Origin: Capsicum annuum
Lineage: Eukaryota; Streptophyta; Magnoliopsida; Solanales; Solanaceae
Direction of reading: 5' to 3'
Assembly: GCF_002878395.1 (NCBI RefSeq)
Contig: NC_061116.1
Location: 125,668,859 to 125,732,858, forward strand
Length of the DNA stretch: 64,000 bases
Below the pieces are notes generated by a model. That model ran no database searches. It was not told where the DNA came from and saw nothing but the letters and a program-made list of their open reading frames with translations. The position numbers and the translations under genes were made by a program. Below are positions 1 through 12,433 of the stretch, piece after piece (the first letter of the stretch is position 1; every line of letters begins with the position of its first letter).

Positions 1-925
1 AAGCGATCTCTTAATAACAAAGAAAAAGTGAGCAAGTTGCTTATTCTATATTCTATCATGTATTAATAATTAGGCACCTATAGCATGTTTTCCTAATCTT
101 CCATGAGATAATTAAGCTAAACCATAAGTGTTTTCGCTTACCTTGGGCTGTAAAGGTGAGGGTTTCTTCAAGAACCATAGAAGGAATTTTAGGGCTAAAA
201 CCTTGTTATTTTAGAGAGAGTAGAGAGATTTTGTGAAATATACTCTTTTTTGTGACATAGAAATGAAGTCAAATGGCCAGCAACTTGGCCTTATAAAGGC
301 CCTATTTTTTCCACCTTCTTAACTGCATTTTGGACCTTAAAATTGGTCAAATTGGTCCAAGTACGTGATGCAACTACTTAAGGGTTCAAGCTGCTCAAAT
401 TATCAAAGTAGGTAATGCACCTACATAAATTCTTATTTTGGGCTTAATTAATTTGGGCCTTTGGCAGATTTGTGTGTTGGACCATTTATCCATTTTCTTC
501 CTCTTTTATTCAATTTGAGCCCAAATAAGTACATTAGTATAGGCCCAAATCTGGTCCATAGCCACGGGTCCATTAATTCGGTCCAAATAGCTTAAGTAGG
601 TGACTCACCTACTAGCTTAATTAAGTCAAGCTAGCACCTCAATATTTTATTCCATTTCCAGCTCTTAATCCCTTTAATCTAACCTTCAACTTATACACAC
701 TTGGTCGCTTTAATCTCTAGATTCAAATACTAGCTTACGATCCTAAGTTTACATAGTCGTAATGATGTTAACTTGGTTGCATCACATTAAACTGTAGGGG
801 CAGCATCTATAATTCCATCTACACCATTAATACTTGCATAAAAAATCTCATCCGTTACCTATACCACAAGGCTATACCAGGTTCCATATAATTAGAACAA
901 GTACAAGCAAAATATGGGATTTTAC
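1..925 (-). repeat. 3' LTR (partial) of Tekay/Del-like element A
   Basis: Non-coding sequence ending in CA at 925 and followed directly by a polypurine tract (minus strand) and integrase, so it is the 3' LTR of a minus-strand Ty3/gypsy element. Its other end lies before base 1. It resembles the complete LTR at 56757-59621 in its middle part, including palindromic motifs at 359-379, 406-425 and 593-613, but the terminal 150 bases differ, so the two are related subfamilies. Confidence 0.75.
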
Positions 926-941
926 ATCCTTCCCCCCTTAG
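926..941 (-). other. Polypurine tract of element A
   Basis: On the minus strand a run of A and G immediately precedes the TG that starts the LTR. This is the plus-strand primer site used in LTR-retrotransposon replication. Confidence 0.75.
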
Positions 942-1046
942 AAACATTCATCCTCGAATGTTAGAATAACTATCCAACCAAAATAAGTTCAAGCCTAAGT
1001 TTAATATCCCTATTATCACATAGTACTTATGTATTACACTTACTTG

Positions 1047-2561
1047 TTATTGCTCTAATTCAGCATCTTGGACTTTCTCTCCATATTTGAACAAATGGGG
1101 GTACTTAGATTTCATCGCTTCTTCAGCTTCCCATGTTATCTCTTCTACTTGCTGGTTCCTCCAAAGCACTTTTACAGAAGCTATTTCTTTATTCCTTAAC
1201 TTCTTAACTTGTCGATCTAGGATAGCAATAGGTATTTTTTCATAGGTAAGATCTTCCATAACTTGTACATCTTCAGTAGGAGTGATATGAGATAGATCTC
1301 CTATGAACTTTTGAAGCATTGAGATGTGAAATACTAGATGAACTGTTGAGAGCTCTTGGGGTAGCTCTAATTCATAAGCGACTTGGCCAAACCTCCGAGT
1401 AATCTTGTATGGGCCTATATAATGTGGACTTAGCTTTCCTTTCTTACCAAATATCATAACCCCCTTCATTGGTGACACCCTCAAGAATACTCAATCACCT
1501 ATAGCAAGCTCTAGCCCCCTTCTTCTAATAGGTATATGACTTGTGTCAACTTTGGGCTGTTTCTAGCTGCTGTTGGATCACTTTAACTTTTCCATAGCTT
1601 GATGAACAAGATCTGGTCCAAATAAGGTAGTTTCACCCGCTTCAAACCATCCAATTGGTGATCTACACTTTCTTCCATACAAAGCTTCATAAGGTGCCAT
1701 TTTGATACTCGAATGATAGCTATTGTTGTAGGCGAACTCGATGAGAGGTAAATGATCATCCCAACAACCTTTAAAGTCCAATGCACAAGCTCGTAACATA
1801 TCTTCAAGTGTTTGAATACCAATATTCTGCTTGTCCATCTGTTTGAAGGTGAAAAGTTGTACTTAGATTCACTTGTGTTCCCAAATTTCTCTGGAAGGGC
1901 TTTCAAAAATTTGCAGTAAATTAAGCTCCTCGATCTGATATAATAGAAATTGGAACTCCATACAGTCAAACTATCTCTTTAATATATAATTTGGCATATT
2001 CTTCAACTGTGTAAGTGGTCCTAACCGATAGAAAGTGTGCTGATTTGGTAAGCCTATCAACTATCACCCATATGGAATCAAACCTTCGAGATGTACTAGG
2101 CAAACCAGTGATGAAATCCATATGGATCATGTCCCACTTCCAGATTGGAAGATCATATAACTCCCAGGCTTTTGGTGCTCTACTTTAACTCTTTGACAAT
2201 TTGGACATTCGGCTACAAACTCTGCAATGTTCTTCTTTATGTCACCCCACCAATACATCCTTTTCAAATCATGGTACATTTTTGGTGACCCTGGATGGAT
2301 GAAATACCTTGAATGATGTGCTTCTATCATAATCCTCTTTCTTAGCCCGTCTACATTACGCACACACAATTTGTTTGGGCATCGAAGTACTCTCTCTTAT
2401 GTAAGCTCAAATGCCTTGGTCATACCACATTGCACATTGTTCATAAGCTATAATAGAATGGGATATGCATATTGCTTCTCTTTTACTTTAGCTACTAGTG
2501 AAGATTCTGTAACATTATGCATAATAAGCCCCTCATCTGGAGTTTCAAGATGGCGAACTGG
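1047..2561 (-). pseudogene. Integrase with chromodomain, element A (broken)
   Basis: Ty3/gypsy integrase, which inserts the cDNA copy into the genome. Reading on the minus strand from 2561 down: linker, zinc-binding HHCC region (2127-2369, with a C-x2-C pair in the context ECPNCQR), catalytic core, the late-core YEALYGRKCRSPIGWFE region (about 1630-1700), then a C-terminal domain and a chromodomain (1047-1484; context ILDRQVKKLR...VKVLWRN...TWEAE). The C-terminal chromodomain places it with Tekay/Del-type chromoviruses, which read histone marks at the target. The coding sequence is split over at least three frames (1047-1484, 1578-1838, 1583-1969 and 2127-2369), so it is dead. It joins the RNase H at 3231-3756 once the intervening LTR is removed. 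Confidence 0.85.
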
Positions 2562-3230
2562 TGCAGGAAAAACAAGAGAAACATGAAACAACTCCAAAAC
2601 AGTCCATTAATCTGAAGGATTTAAGGACTAAGATGGAGACCACTCTCAGATTCTCTACAACCACACAATAACAAGATAAAGAGGTGTGTTTTCAACACCA
2701 AAAGAGCCACAATACACTATGAACAAGATGAACACAATGATTACAAAATTTAGATTCAACAAAGACACAAAACAGTCCACTACAAATCTGAAATGTAAAG
2801 ATAGATAGATAGACCAAATGAGGCAATAATATTAACAACCCAAGAATTGTTACACTCTTGGACCTTTAATACTACACACAACACTAACTATCTCCTACGT
2901 AGGAATAAGAGGGACCTTAATCTTTCAATGTGCCCAACATTTCCAAGCATGAATCCAACAAAAGAGATTCCACCCTCAAGTTGAAAATCCTAGTTACATG
3001 GATTTCGGCTATGGGAGCATTTCTCATAAGAGAGAAATATTTATAAGTGTGATACAACATCAATATTCAGCCAAGTCTAATGAATAAAACCCTAGAAGGT
3101 TGTATTTATAGTGTATAATAAGAATAGTGTGAAATGTCCAAAATGATCCCTTAGTCAAAGTCTTCAAGTGGGCTCCCTTGGAATGCATTGTATGGGCTGA
3201 TTTTGGAGCCTATTCAGGCCTTCCTTTGCA
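2562..3230 (-). repeat. LTR inserted in element A (likely solo LTR)
   Basis: About 665 bases that interrupt the RNase H-integrase linker of element A. The text resembles the P-type LTR at 4360-5250 (shared stretch around the phrase ACCAAGATGGAGACCA) read on the minus strand, and there is no internal coding region. Exact ends and target duplication are not clear, so bounds are good to about 10 bases. Confidence 0.6.
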
Positions 3231-3756
3231 CTTCACGTGTACACTCCAAGTCTCGGGTCAATTCACTCTCGCACTCACCCACCTTTATGGTCGTACCCGT
3301 ATCACGAACCCCCAAATTGGCTAGTTGGTGTAGATCCTTAGTCATCCCTTGACTAACCAAAGTGACCACCATAGACTTACGACTTAATGCATCAGCTACC
3401 ATTTTTGCTTTTCCCGGATGATACAAGATATCAACATCATAGTCTTTTAATAACTCAAGCCATCTCCGCTGCCTCAAATTTAGGTCCTTCTGATTAAAGA
3501 TATACTGAAAACTCTTGTGGTCAGTATATATGTCAACATGAATCCCATACAAGTGGTGACGTCATTTCTTTAAGGAAAATATAACCACTGCTAGTTCCAG
3601 ATCCTGCATTGGATAATTTTTCTCATATGGCCGCAATTGTCTTGAGGCATATGCTATGACTTTACCATGCTGCATCAATACAAACCCTAAGCCAATTCTT
3701 GAAGCATCACAATACACTCCATACACTTCTGTGCCTTCTGGAAGTACCCTAGCTTT
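3231..3756 (-). pseudogene. RNase H and end of reverse transcriptase, element A
   Basis: RNase H of a Ty3/gypsy polyprotein, which removes the RNA template during cDNA synthesis. An open stretch at 3214-3552 shows the typical [12 protein letters not shown] motif with an active-site Asp, the tract [13 protein letters not shown], and the closing VADALSRKS motif with another catalytic Asp. Further upstream (3553-3756) the same strand still reads as the start of RNase H in another frame, so the gene is frameshifted. It stops abruptly at about 3757, where an unrelated LTR stub begins; the RT palm, protease and gag of element A are not in the window. Confidence 0.8.
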
Positions 3757-4359
3757 GAGTTTTTATAACTCCCGAGCTTGGCTACGTGTGAGTGGTCATG
3801 AACTTGTTGGACAGCTTGCTACACACATATTATACTCTCCATATTGAGATCAACAACCACTTTTTTTCAACAATATATGGAGATGGTGAAGAACACCAAG
3901 AACATAAACTTTGAGTCTTGAAGTTCTATGGTTCAAGTTGACCTCCCAAATAAAAAGAACAACTTCCCAAGCTTAAAATTTCATAACACAATCTCTACAA
4001 TACACGTTCAAAACTTGAACCAACAACACATCACACGTTCAAGTCTCAAACCCGCAACAACAATCGGTCACACTTTGTTCACATTAACAACATCAACATT
4101 TCAAGCTCAAATCTAAGATATAGACTCAACGTGTTAGTGAGGAACAAAACTAACACTTAGAGACAACAAAAAAAAGTAAAAATATTGACCAATACACAAT
4201 AAGAACACAATTTCAGCCAAGAACACAAAATGGACAGATTGCTATTTTTCTGGAATTTTCAGATTTCAACTTTTTTTTAACAATTTTTTTTAATTTTTCA
4301 ACTAACAAGCTCAAGATTGATCTTGTGGGAACAATATCAATCCATGATTTTATACCAAA
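3757..4359 (-). mobile_element. Element P: LTR stub, purine tract and leader only
   Basis: On the minus strand this holds a leader of about 500 bases, a purine-rich tract (about 3836-3849) and the first 80 bases of a 3' LTR, which still encodes a damaged class-1 tail (TRSQAREL). A primer-binding site lies at 4346-4357. There is no gag or pol. The 3' LTR stub is of the K/L type but the 5' LTR (4360-5250) is of the H type, so P is a deletion derivative or a recombinant. Confidence 0.65.
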
Positions 4360-5250
4360 TGATACGGGAATGACAACGGAAACATGAAATCACACTCCAA
4401 TTTAGTCCACTAATCTTAAGGATTCGAGGACCAAGATGGAGACCACACTCGGATTCGCTACCAACAACAAGAATACAAGATACAAGGGTGTATTTCAATA
4501 CCAAAACAGCTATAAAATGTGATGAACAATATCAACAATAATAATACAAGTTTTCGATTCAATAAATGACCCAAAATAGTCCACTACACAAGATAACAAC
4601 AACAAAAATAAAGGATAGATAGTGAGACCAAGATTATTACAAGATTAAGAACTAAAGAGTGTATTAAACTCAAAAATCCTGAATGAATATAATTATCAAA
4701 ACCACACTCTTACGATGACCGCCAAGGAAATCAACTCACCTCAAGATCCACCGTTTCCAAGCAAAGAACAATGTTAGCTTTTCTAAGCCCTATACTAGAA
4801 CTACACTAAGTTGGTCTAATCTCAAGAGAGAGGATTTTAAGTGTTTCAATATTTCATCTTTCATAAACTCCAGAGAAAAGACCTAAAATGCACTACTTAT
4901 AGTATATTACAAAAGTAGACAAAAAGACCACACTACCCTTAATGACCAAGGGTGGCCTTGGTGTGTTGGAAGACAATATGAATTATCCAAAATACCCTTA
5001 AAGCTAAGTGACCAAAATGCCCTTAGTAAAGGAACCAAAACCGTGAACCAACAAAGGTGGTCCAAATCCAAGAGTCCTTAAGTCTTCAAGGCTTCAAGCA
5101 ATCTTCCACACTTGGGTTTGATCAATGGTAGGCTATAAACGTCCCCTCCAAGTATGATCCCATGCCCTCCATGCGACCAAAGCTTGATTATTCATATAGT
5201 GACTTTGAATGATGTCGTCAAAAGCTAAGGCGGCCATTATTCTTGTATTA
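4360..5250 (-). repeat. 5' LTR of element P
   Basis: 891 bases starting TGATACGGG and ending GTATTA (the usual CA mutated to TA). The primer-binding site lies directly to the left, as expected for a minus-strand 5' LTR. Its U3 end (5130-5240) encodes on the minus strand a version of the class-2 LTR tail (MAALAFDDII...ALVAWRAW), ended by a stop after TWRGRL. Confidence 0.75.
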
Positions 5251-5359
5251 AATCACCTTCACCTTGTACATGGTCTGATGAACCAAGTCAGGGCCAAACA
5301 ACCTAGTCTCACCAACCTCAAACCACCCAAAAGGAGACCTACTCCTCCTACAATATAGG
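5251..5359 (-). pseudogene. Integrase scrap of another Tekay-like element
   Basis: The minus strand reads RSRSPFGWFEVGETRLFGPD, the conserved late-core region of Tekay/Del integrases. Element A already has its own copy of this region at 1630-1700, so this is a second element. Element K is inserted at its right edge; the rest of this integrase is not found to the right of K. Confidence 0.75.
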
Positions 5360-6060
5360 TGATATGAGCATGATCACATATGATACAATATCAAGTCCAC
5401 AATGCAAGAATCCAGCAAGAACAACAAGATGAACAAACTAACACCAAAAACAACAAGTTGAACAACAAGTGCTAGTGAATCAAAATAGGTCACACACAGC
5501 TTCACTAGGCTTTAAGAATCACGTTTTTAGAATAAGAAGATGATTACAAGAGCCCAACATGGCCCTAACAACAAGAGAGGACCCTAATACTAAAGAATAT
5601 TAACACCAAGTTCTTACTTGGACCAAGAGGAACTCTATGACCTCAAGATCCTTGTTTTTAGCCAAGATACAACACAAGTATCACTCTACTTGTGAGTTTT
5701 CAGATTTGGGGCTTTTCCAATGGAAGAGTGAGAAGTTCCTCAATATTACAAGTGTTTATGTCTCAAAATATTATGAAAGAACCAGCTGCCAAATAACCCT
5801 AATATTTTCTATTTATATTACACCATAAATGAAGGAGAAAATGACCAGATTGCCCTTTCCATGGGGTGAACTTGGAGTGTAAGTTTATTACACTTCAAGG
5901 CCCCTCTTCACACTTAAAAACATTTAGACCATTAGGTGGATCAATCACCAACTCACAAACGGCCATTTGCATAAACAAGGCTTGGAGTTTTTGTAACTCC
6001 CGAGCTTGGCTACGTGTGAATGGTCATGAACTTGTTGGACATCTTGCTACACCCATATCA
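5360..6060 (-). repeat. 3' LTR of element K
   Basis: 701 bases from TGATATGAG to CATATCA, with a TATA-type box near 5810-5820 on the minus strand. Its first bases on the minus strand encode the class-1 C-terminal tail (PFTRSQARELQKLQ), here broken by a stop. Target duplication on the left would be ATAGG (5355-5359); the right copy is lost. Confidence 0.85.
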
Positions 6061-8550
6061 TCCTCTCCATCTTGAGAGGAATTTGACCTCAAATTCGGCA
6101 TTTGGTCATCTTCAACCGTATCCACGAGAGAAAGATCACACATGCTGAAAGTGCTGTGCACTAGATATTCTGGTGGAAGGTCAATCTTGTAGGCGTTGAC
6201 ATTGATTTTCTTAAGTACTTGGAATGGACCATCACCCCTTGGCATCAATTTGGACTTTCTCTGAGATGGAAACCAATCCTTTCGAAGATGCACCCACACC
6301 CAATCTCCCAATTCAAGAATGAGTTTCTTTCTCCCCTTGCTGCCCCTCCTTAAAATTTCTTGGTTTTTCTTCTCAAGTCGAAGCCGCACCTTCTCATGTA
6401 ACTTCTTCGTAGAATCTGCCCGATTGCTTCCATCTAAGCTAATCATGAGATCACTTGGCAAAGGCATTAAATCCAAAGGGATAAGGGTGTTGAGACCATA
6501 TACATACTCAAAGGGAGTCATTCCCGTACTTGAGTGTACGACACGGTTATAAGCAAACTCAATCGATGGTAAGTGCTCCTCCCAAGAAGTTATTTTTCCC
6601 TTAACCATGGAATGTAGCGTAGCACCTAAAGTCCAATTTACTACTTTCGTTTGGCCATCGATTTGTGGGTGGCAAGATGTAGAGAACAACAACTTGGTAC
6701 CAAGCCTACCCCACATGGACTTCTAAAAGTGACTTAGGAACTTAGAGTCCCTATCACTCACAATGGTCCTCGGAACCCCATGCAATTTGACAACTTTATC
6801 AACAAACAAAGAGGCCACGCTAGGTGCGTCTTCACATTTAGAGTTAGGAATAAAGTATGCCATCTTAGAAAATCGATCGACTACAACAAAGATACTATCC
6901 CGGCCTCATCTAGACCTTGGCAGCCCCAACATAAAATCCATAGATATATCAAGCCAAAGACATAGAGGGGTGGGCATCGGGGTGTACAACCCATGAGATA
7001 GGAGCCGAGATTTGGCTCCTTTGCATTCTACACATTGGCCGCAAATCCTAACCACATCCTTGTGCATTCTTTTCCAGTAGAATTGCTCCTCCAATATTCT
7101 GAGGGTCTTTTTGACCCTAAAATGACCTATTAGACCTCCATCATGTGCTTCTCTCACAAACAACTCTCTCCAAGAGCTAGAGGGTACACACAATCGTCTA
7201 TCTTTAAATAAGTAACTATCAAACTTGGCAAAAAGATTTGAACCCCTAGACGAATCCCATTTGTCCCTACCTAATTCTTCATATTCCCTAAAGATAAGAG
7301 CAAAGTGAGGGTCCTCGAGATACAATCCTCTTAAGCTCTTGAAACCCATCAATTTTGATGACAAAGTGGACACAAGAACATGTTTTCTAGACGAAGCATC
7401 GGTTACTACATTCTCCTTACCCTTCTTGTATTGGATAACATAAGGGAAGGTTTCAAGAAACTCAATCCATTTGGCATGCCGTTTGTTAAGCTTGTCTTGT
7501 GCCCAAAGATGCTTTAAGGATTCATGGTCCATTCGGATCACGAACTCCTTAGGCCATAAATAGTGTTGCCAAGTGGCAGTGGCTCTAATCAAGGCATACA
7601 ACTCTAAATCATACGTGGAGTAGTTTTGAGTTGAGTAAGCAATGGGTTTTAAATCTTGCATCCAAATAGCCCCTATGCCTACTTCACTCGCATCGCACTC
7701 AACTTCGAATGTCTTATCAAAGTTGGGCAATTGTAACAAAGGAGCAGAGATAAGCATAGCTTTCAAAGCTTCAAAAGCCTTAGCTTGCTCGTCGCCCCAC
7801 TTGAAGGGTTGATCTTTCCGAATGACCTCGGTCAAGGGGGCGACTATGGTGCTAAATCTTTTGACAAACCTTCTATACAAACAAGCCAACCCATGGAAGC
7901 TTCTTACTTCTCCAATGGCTTTCGGGATTGGCCATATTTTGATAGCATTTATCTTGGATTCATCCACTTCTACCCCTTTTGAACTAACAACAAAACCCAA
8001 GAAAACAACTTTATTAACACTAAAGGAGCATTTTTCCAGATTTGCGTACAGTTTTTCCTTTCTAAGGACATTAAACACACATTGTTAATGCATCATCACA
8101 TGCTCATCTAAAGACTTTCTATAAACCAAGACATCATCAAAATAGACAACAATAAATTTTCCAATAAATGGCTTCATCACATGATTCATTAGCCTCATAA
8201 AAGTACTTGGAGAATTTGTTAGTCCGAATGGCATAACCATCCATTCATAGAGATTAAACTTGGTTTTGAAGGCGGTTTTTCATTCATCACTGGGTTGCAT
8301 TCTTATTTGGTGATAGGCACTCCTTAAAACAATCTTGGAAAATAAACACCATTCAATTCATCAAGCATATCATCTAACCTAGGGATAGGGTGATGATATT
8401 TTACCATAATCTTATTGATGCTCGACAGTCCACACACATACGCCACGTTCTGTCTTTCTTAGGCACTGGTAGCACTAGAACCGTGCATAGACTCATGCTC
8501 TCCTTGATATACTCTTTTTTGAGGAGTTCCTCAACTTGACGTTGCAATTC
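6024..8550 (-). pseudogene. RT, RNase H and integrase of element K (broken)
   Basis: From 8550 down: RT fingers and palm (8079-8550, with a YFDD active-site box near 8140), RT thumb and RNase H (6906-8078; [11 protein letters not shown] and [10 protein letters not shown] motifs), the HHCC zinc region ([13 protein letters not shown]), the first catalytic Asp ([11 protein letters not shown]), the second (about 6750), and the C-terminus (6024-6716). Damage: a missing block in RNase H near 7640-7660 where the usual [15 protein letters not shown] segment is shortened, an in-frame stop near 6722, frameshifts in the RT palm, and the third catalytic residue of the DDE triad changed from Glu to Lys (context DGQTKVVNW). 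The C-terminal domain PRGDGPFQVLKKIN is CRM-like and ends SSQDGEDDMG into the LTR. Inactive. Confidence 0.85.
6061..6073 (-). other. Polypurine tract of element K
   Basis: Minus strand AAGATGGAGAGGA, directly before the LTR. The same bases are read as codons for Asp-Gly-Glu-Asp at the integrase C-terminus, so primer site and protein tail overlap. Confidence 0.85.
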
Positions 8551-8555
8551 CTTGG

Positions 8556-8810
8556 TGATACAAGTCAAATGGTCACCTTAGTTTTTGAAGACATCCTGTG
8601 AGGCCAACACAAGAAGAACCCAATTGTGTTCATATTGAGGGCACAGGAGCATGCATGGGGGACCCATTTTAAGCCCATAATAGAAAAATCCCGTGTATGG
8701 AAGGTTACTTGGAAGCTTACCTTGATGAGATGCCCGAGAGGTCCAAGTGTTGAAGAATAATTGTGAAGACCAAAAAGACTCTAGGAAAGTCATATGTTGA
8801 AGTGTGAAGA
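8556..8810 (+). repeat. Element E 5' LTR, first part
   Basis: Begins TGATACAAG and matches 35286-35530. It breaks at GAAGA, where element H is inserted, and resumes at 31029. The first 160 bases encode the class-2 LTR tail in one frame (VTLVFEDIL, then a stop, then GQHKKN...EHAWGTHFK and RVWKVTWK). Confidence 0.9.
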
Positions 8811-9575
8811 TGATACGATAAAAGACAAGAGAAACATGAAATCATAACTAAAGAGAGGAGATGAAGATTATAACAATGACACAAGATGAAACAAGACAAG
8901 GATTCAACACAAACACAAGGAAAATTGCATAGAAAATAAAGATAGATAGTGAGACCAAGATTATTACAAGATTAAGAACGAAGTGTATTTCAACACTAAC
9001 CCCTAACGAATGTAATAATCAAAACCACACTCTTACGGTGACCGCTAAGGTAATAGACTCACCTCAAGACCCACTGTTTCCAAGCAAAGAACAATATTGG
9101 CTTTTCCAATCCCTAAACTACAATAGCTTTTCCAAGCCCTAACTAAGACTATACTAAGGTGTTCTACTCTCAAAGAGAGGACTTTCAATGTTTCAATCTT
9201 TCATCCTTCAAAAACTAATGAAAATAAGACTAAAGGAGCCTATTTATAATCTATTACAAAATGAACACAAAATGACTCCAATGCCCTTAATGAAGAGGGA
9301 TGGTCATGGAGTGTAACTTGGACAAAGATAAGTGACCAAAATGCCCTTAATAAAGAGAACCAAAACCGTGAACCAACAAAGGTGGTCCAAACCCAAGAGT
9401 CCGTAAGTCTTCAATTCTCCAAGCAATCTTCCACACTCGGGTTTGATCAATGGTAGGCTCAAAATGTCCCCTCCAAGTATAATCCCATGCCCTCCATACG
9501 ACCAAACCTTGATTCATCACATAGTAACTTTAAATGATGTCGGTGAAAGCTAAAGTGGCCATTATTCTCGTATCA
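8811..9575 (-). repeat. 3' LTR of element H
   Basis: 765 bases, TGATACGAT to CGTATCA, matching 30269-31023. A TATA-type box lies on the minus strand at 9240-9248. The U3 end encodes on the minus strand the class-2 LTR tail (MATLAFTDII...). Confidence 0.9.
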
Positions 9576-11037
9576 TCCTCCCCTTCTTGAAAAGGATTCG
9601 ATCTCGAATCCAAACCTTGTAAAAATGAAGAGAGGGAAAACAAATACAAACTCCTCATGGCATGAGGGTTAGCGTTAAAATAATAAATCATCTCAACATG
9701 CCAAGATTGCACATATTTGTAATATAACCAAGGATCCTTTGAATTAAATATTAAAAGCCTAATAAAAGGTGCACAAAGGATTTGATTATGGTAATTACCA
9801 AGAGATAAAAAAGTTACATAGTTCCCAATAGCATCAAATAATCCACAAGGTAGAACTTCCTTCATCTTATGAGCCATAAGACACCATTACTTCTTTACCT
9901 TGTCAAAAGACAACACCAAGGGGGGTGTTTCGATTGTTTCTAAAGTCCATAAAATCCATATAGCATTATCACACACACACATGGACAGACCAACAAAATT
10001 CCTACCTCGATATAAAACAAATCCAAAACTAGCATGGATATCATTATAGGCAAAGAGGTAGTATAGGAAAGAATCATGTGCAAAGGAATTCACAAGTGAA
10101 GAATAAGCATTTAAACACATACACATTCTTTCCCTCAAACAACTAGACAACTTGGCATCCACAAGTTGGAATTCATGTAATTTAGGCACAAGTGTTTCAA
10201 ACAAGGATGGACATTTAGGAACGTTACCCCAAGGAGTCAATGACACCTTTGCCATCGGGTTTTCAAGGACTATAATTCCTTGCCCTTAAGAGTACTCTCA
10301 TCTTTCAAAAAGAGATTTCCATCTTTAGGAGGAATGGTGTCACACCATAGTGGGTTGGCATATAGGTATAGCTTCCAAAACAAGCTATACCATTATTTTC
10401 ACCACTAGGTTCATTAGAAGTATTTATATCATCTTCAAACAAGACATTATACCTAAAGAGAGCATGATCTATTTCACGGGCAGACTCAGAACAAACATAT
10501 TCAGCTCTCTCTAAAAGCTCAATATCACATTTTAAAGATATTTTAAGTACAAGATTATCCCAAGAATAGCTCTCGGGTTCACTCCACTTTTGTTGACCAA
10601 CTTTTTCAAATACTTCACTCACTTAATTTCGATTAATCACATCACACACTTACTCAAGTGGTGGACAATTTTCACAAATAGGTTGATCAACACCAATTAC
10701 ATAAGATGATGTACTTCTGTTCAACATATAGGCTTAAACACTAGGTGGACATAAATCGATCTTATAAGAAGAATCAATTTGGCCATCGATAGGATCAACT
10801 AGTGTATCCACACTCACAACATGTACATCATTAACAAATGGCAAAGAATCATTAGACTCACAAGTAAGTAAGCTACTACTCACACTCAATGGGCCACTAG
10901 CCACACAATTATCATTCACATGACAAAAGTGTAAGAGTTAACTATTTTACCTTGAAGTTCTTGAGTCGACTCTCCTTTGCCGTGTTGTGAAGGTCCTCTA
11001 TAAGCTTGGGTAGCAACTTCACTTTGGCATTGCTCTT
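9530..11037 (-). pseudogene. Acidic/aromatic protein of element H (frameshifted, no known domain)
   Basis: I do not recognise this protein beyond its relatives in elements C, E, J and M. Minus-strand open stretches follow one another at 10916-11037, 10734-10919, 10305-10622, 9887-10255 and 9530-9877. Order of shared blocks: ESTQELQGKI, then DSLPFVNDVHVVSVDTLVDP, EIDHALFRYNVLFEDD, DSFLYYLFAYNDIHASFGF, a KDPWLYYKYVQSW block, and a C-terminus PHAMRSLYLF...LDSRSNPFQEGEDDTR that reads through the purine tract into the LTR (MATLAFTDII). At least three frameshifts or stops break it. The right edge is cut by a G-type LTR at 11038. No RT, integrase or protease motif is present. Confidence 0.7.
9576..9588 (-). 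other. Polypurine tract of element H
   Basis: Minus strand AAGAAGGGGAGGA right before the LTR. Also translated as Gln-Glu-Gly-Glu-Asp in the ORF that runs through it. Confidence 0.85.
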
Positions 11038-11644
11038 TGATACGAGCCAAAGGGTCATCATAGCTTTTGATGACATCATTCGAGGCCCATATATGAAGAT
11101 TCAAGATTTGGTTATATCAAGGGTACAAGGACATGCATGGAGGACTTATTTTGAAATTACAATAGAGCAAAACCATGTTTGGAAGATTGATTGGGACTTG
11201 TGTTAATGCCTACCAAAGGGTTCCAAGAGGTTTCACATTTTGAAGCTTGAAGAAGAAGAGACCCACGAAGCATTAGCGGGACGGCCTTGGAGTGTAAACA
11301 CTCATTAAGGGTGTTTTAGTCTTTTTGTGACATTTCTTTACACTCCATAGGAGCCCTTTTTCATTAAGGGTATTTTGGTATTTTATGTAATACGCTATAA
11401 ATAGACTCTTTAGGCTTATTTTCTCATTAGTTGACTATTGATATTTGAAAGACTTCTTCTTCTCTCTTTGAGAGTGTAGTGTAGGGCTTTGAAAAGCCAA
11501 GTAAAGTAGGGCTTGGAAAAGCCATTATTAATCTTTGCTTAGAAATGGTGGTTGTAAGGTAGAGTTGATTCCCTTAGTGGTCACCGTAATAGTTTAGTGT
11601 TGTAATTGCGGGTCTTAAGGGTCTTATCATTTGATACACGATTT
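11038..11644 (+). repeat. G-type LTR, first part
   Basis: Starts TGATACGAG and matches the LTR at 24989-25695. It is interrupted at GATTT by the D/C composite and continues at 22310-22419, giving about 717 bases in all. TATA-type box at 11395-11404. From 11006 to 11206 one open frame encodes the class-2 LTR tail without a stop (IIAFDDIIRG...GHAWRTYFE...HVWKIDW). Confidence 0.85.
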
Positions 11645-12419
11645 TGATATAGGAATAATCACGGATATGGGCTTATGAGAGTACGCGTTGGACCCAAGAC
11701 TTGGTGTGTGCAATTGAAGAGACAAAAAGGACTTAATTATGCACCAAAAACAATCCATACACTACACTTGGACTACACTCCATAGGCGTCTTTTGTCTTC
11801 CCTTCATTAAGGCTTTTTGGACATTTCACTTATGTTGTAATAAGTCTATAAATAGGCTAGTATTAGGTCTTTATTTCTTTAGTTGTTTATTGATATTGAA
11901 AGTTGTAACACTTGAACCAAACTCTCTCTAGTGTGAGGAGTGTACCACCTTAGTTAGGGCTTGAAAAAGCCACCAAATGCAAAATGAGGGTGATGCTAGG
12001 GTGGAATCACTAGTATTGCCAAACATTGTTAGAAACCTTGGCACTTGAGTGGTTCACTCCCTCTTGTGTCATTGTAAGAGTTTTGGTGTTTGTTATTACA
12101 AGTATTAAGGGTATTAGTGTGTGATATACACTTAGGTTCTTAGTTCTTGTGAGAGTTGATGTCTCACTTTCTATCCTTACACTTCTTGTAATCGTGTTTG
12201 TGATCTTCTTCTAGTAAAGCCGTGTATTGTTGTTATCTTGTTGTTGTTGTCTTATCATCTCGTGTTCATCTTGTTGTTGGCTGTTTTTGGTGTAAATAAC
12301 ACCTTGTATCATCTCGTTCTTGTGGTATTATTGTTGGCCGAGACTTGTTCCTCTTTTGGTCCTCGGTTTGTCTTGTGTTTTGTGTCTTATTTCCGTGTTG
12401 TGGGTTGATTCTATTATCA
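11645..12419 (+). repeat. 5' LTR of element D
   Basis: 775 bases, TGATATAGG to TTATCA, followed by a primer-binding site. TATA-type box at 11847-11855. The first 180 bases match the start of the LTR at 14156. Confidence 0.85.
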
Positions 12420-12421
12420 TT

Positions 12422-12433
12422 TGGTATCAGAGC
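12422..12433 (+). other. Primer-binding site, element D
   Basis: TGGTATCAGAGC, complementary to the 3' end of plant initiator tRNA-Met, two bases after the LTR end. Confidence 0.9.
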
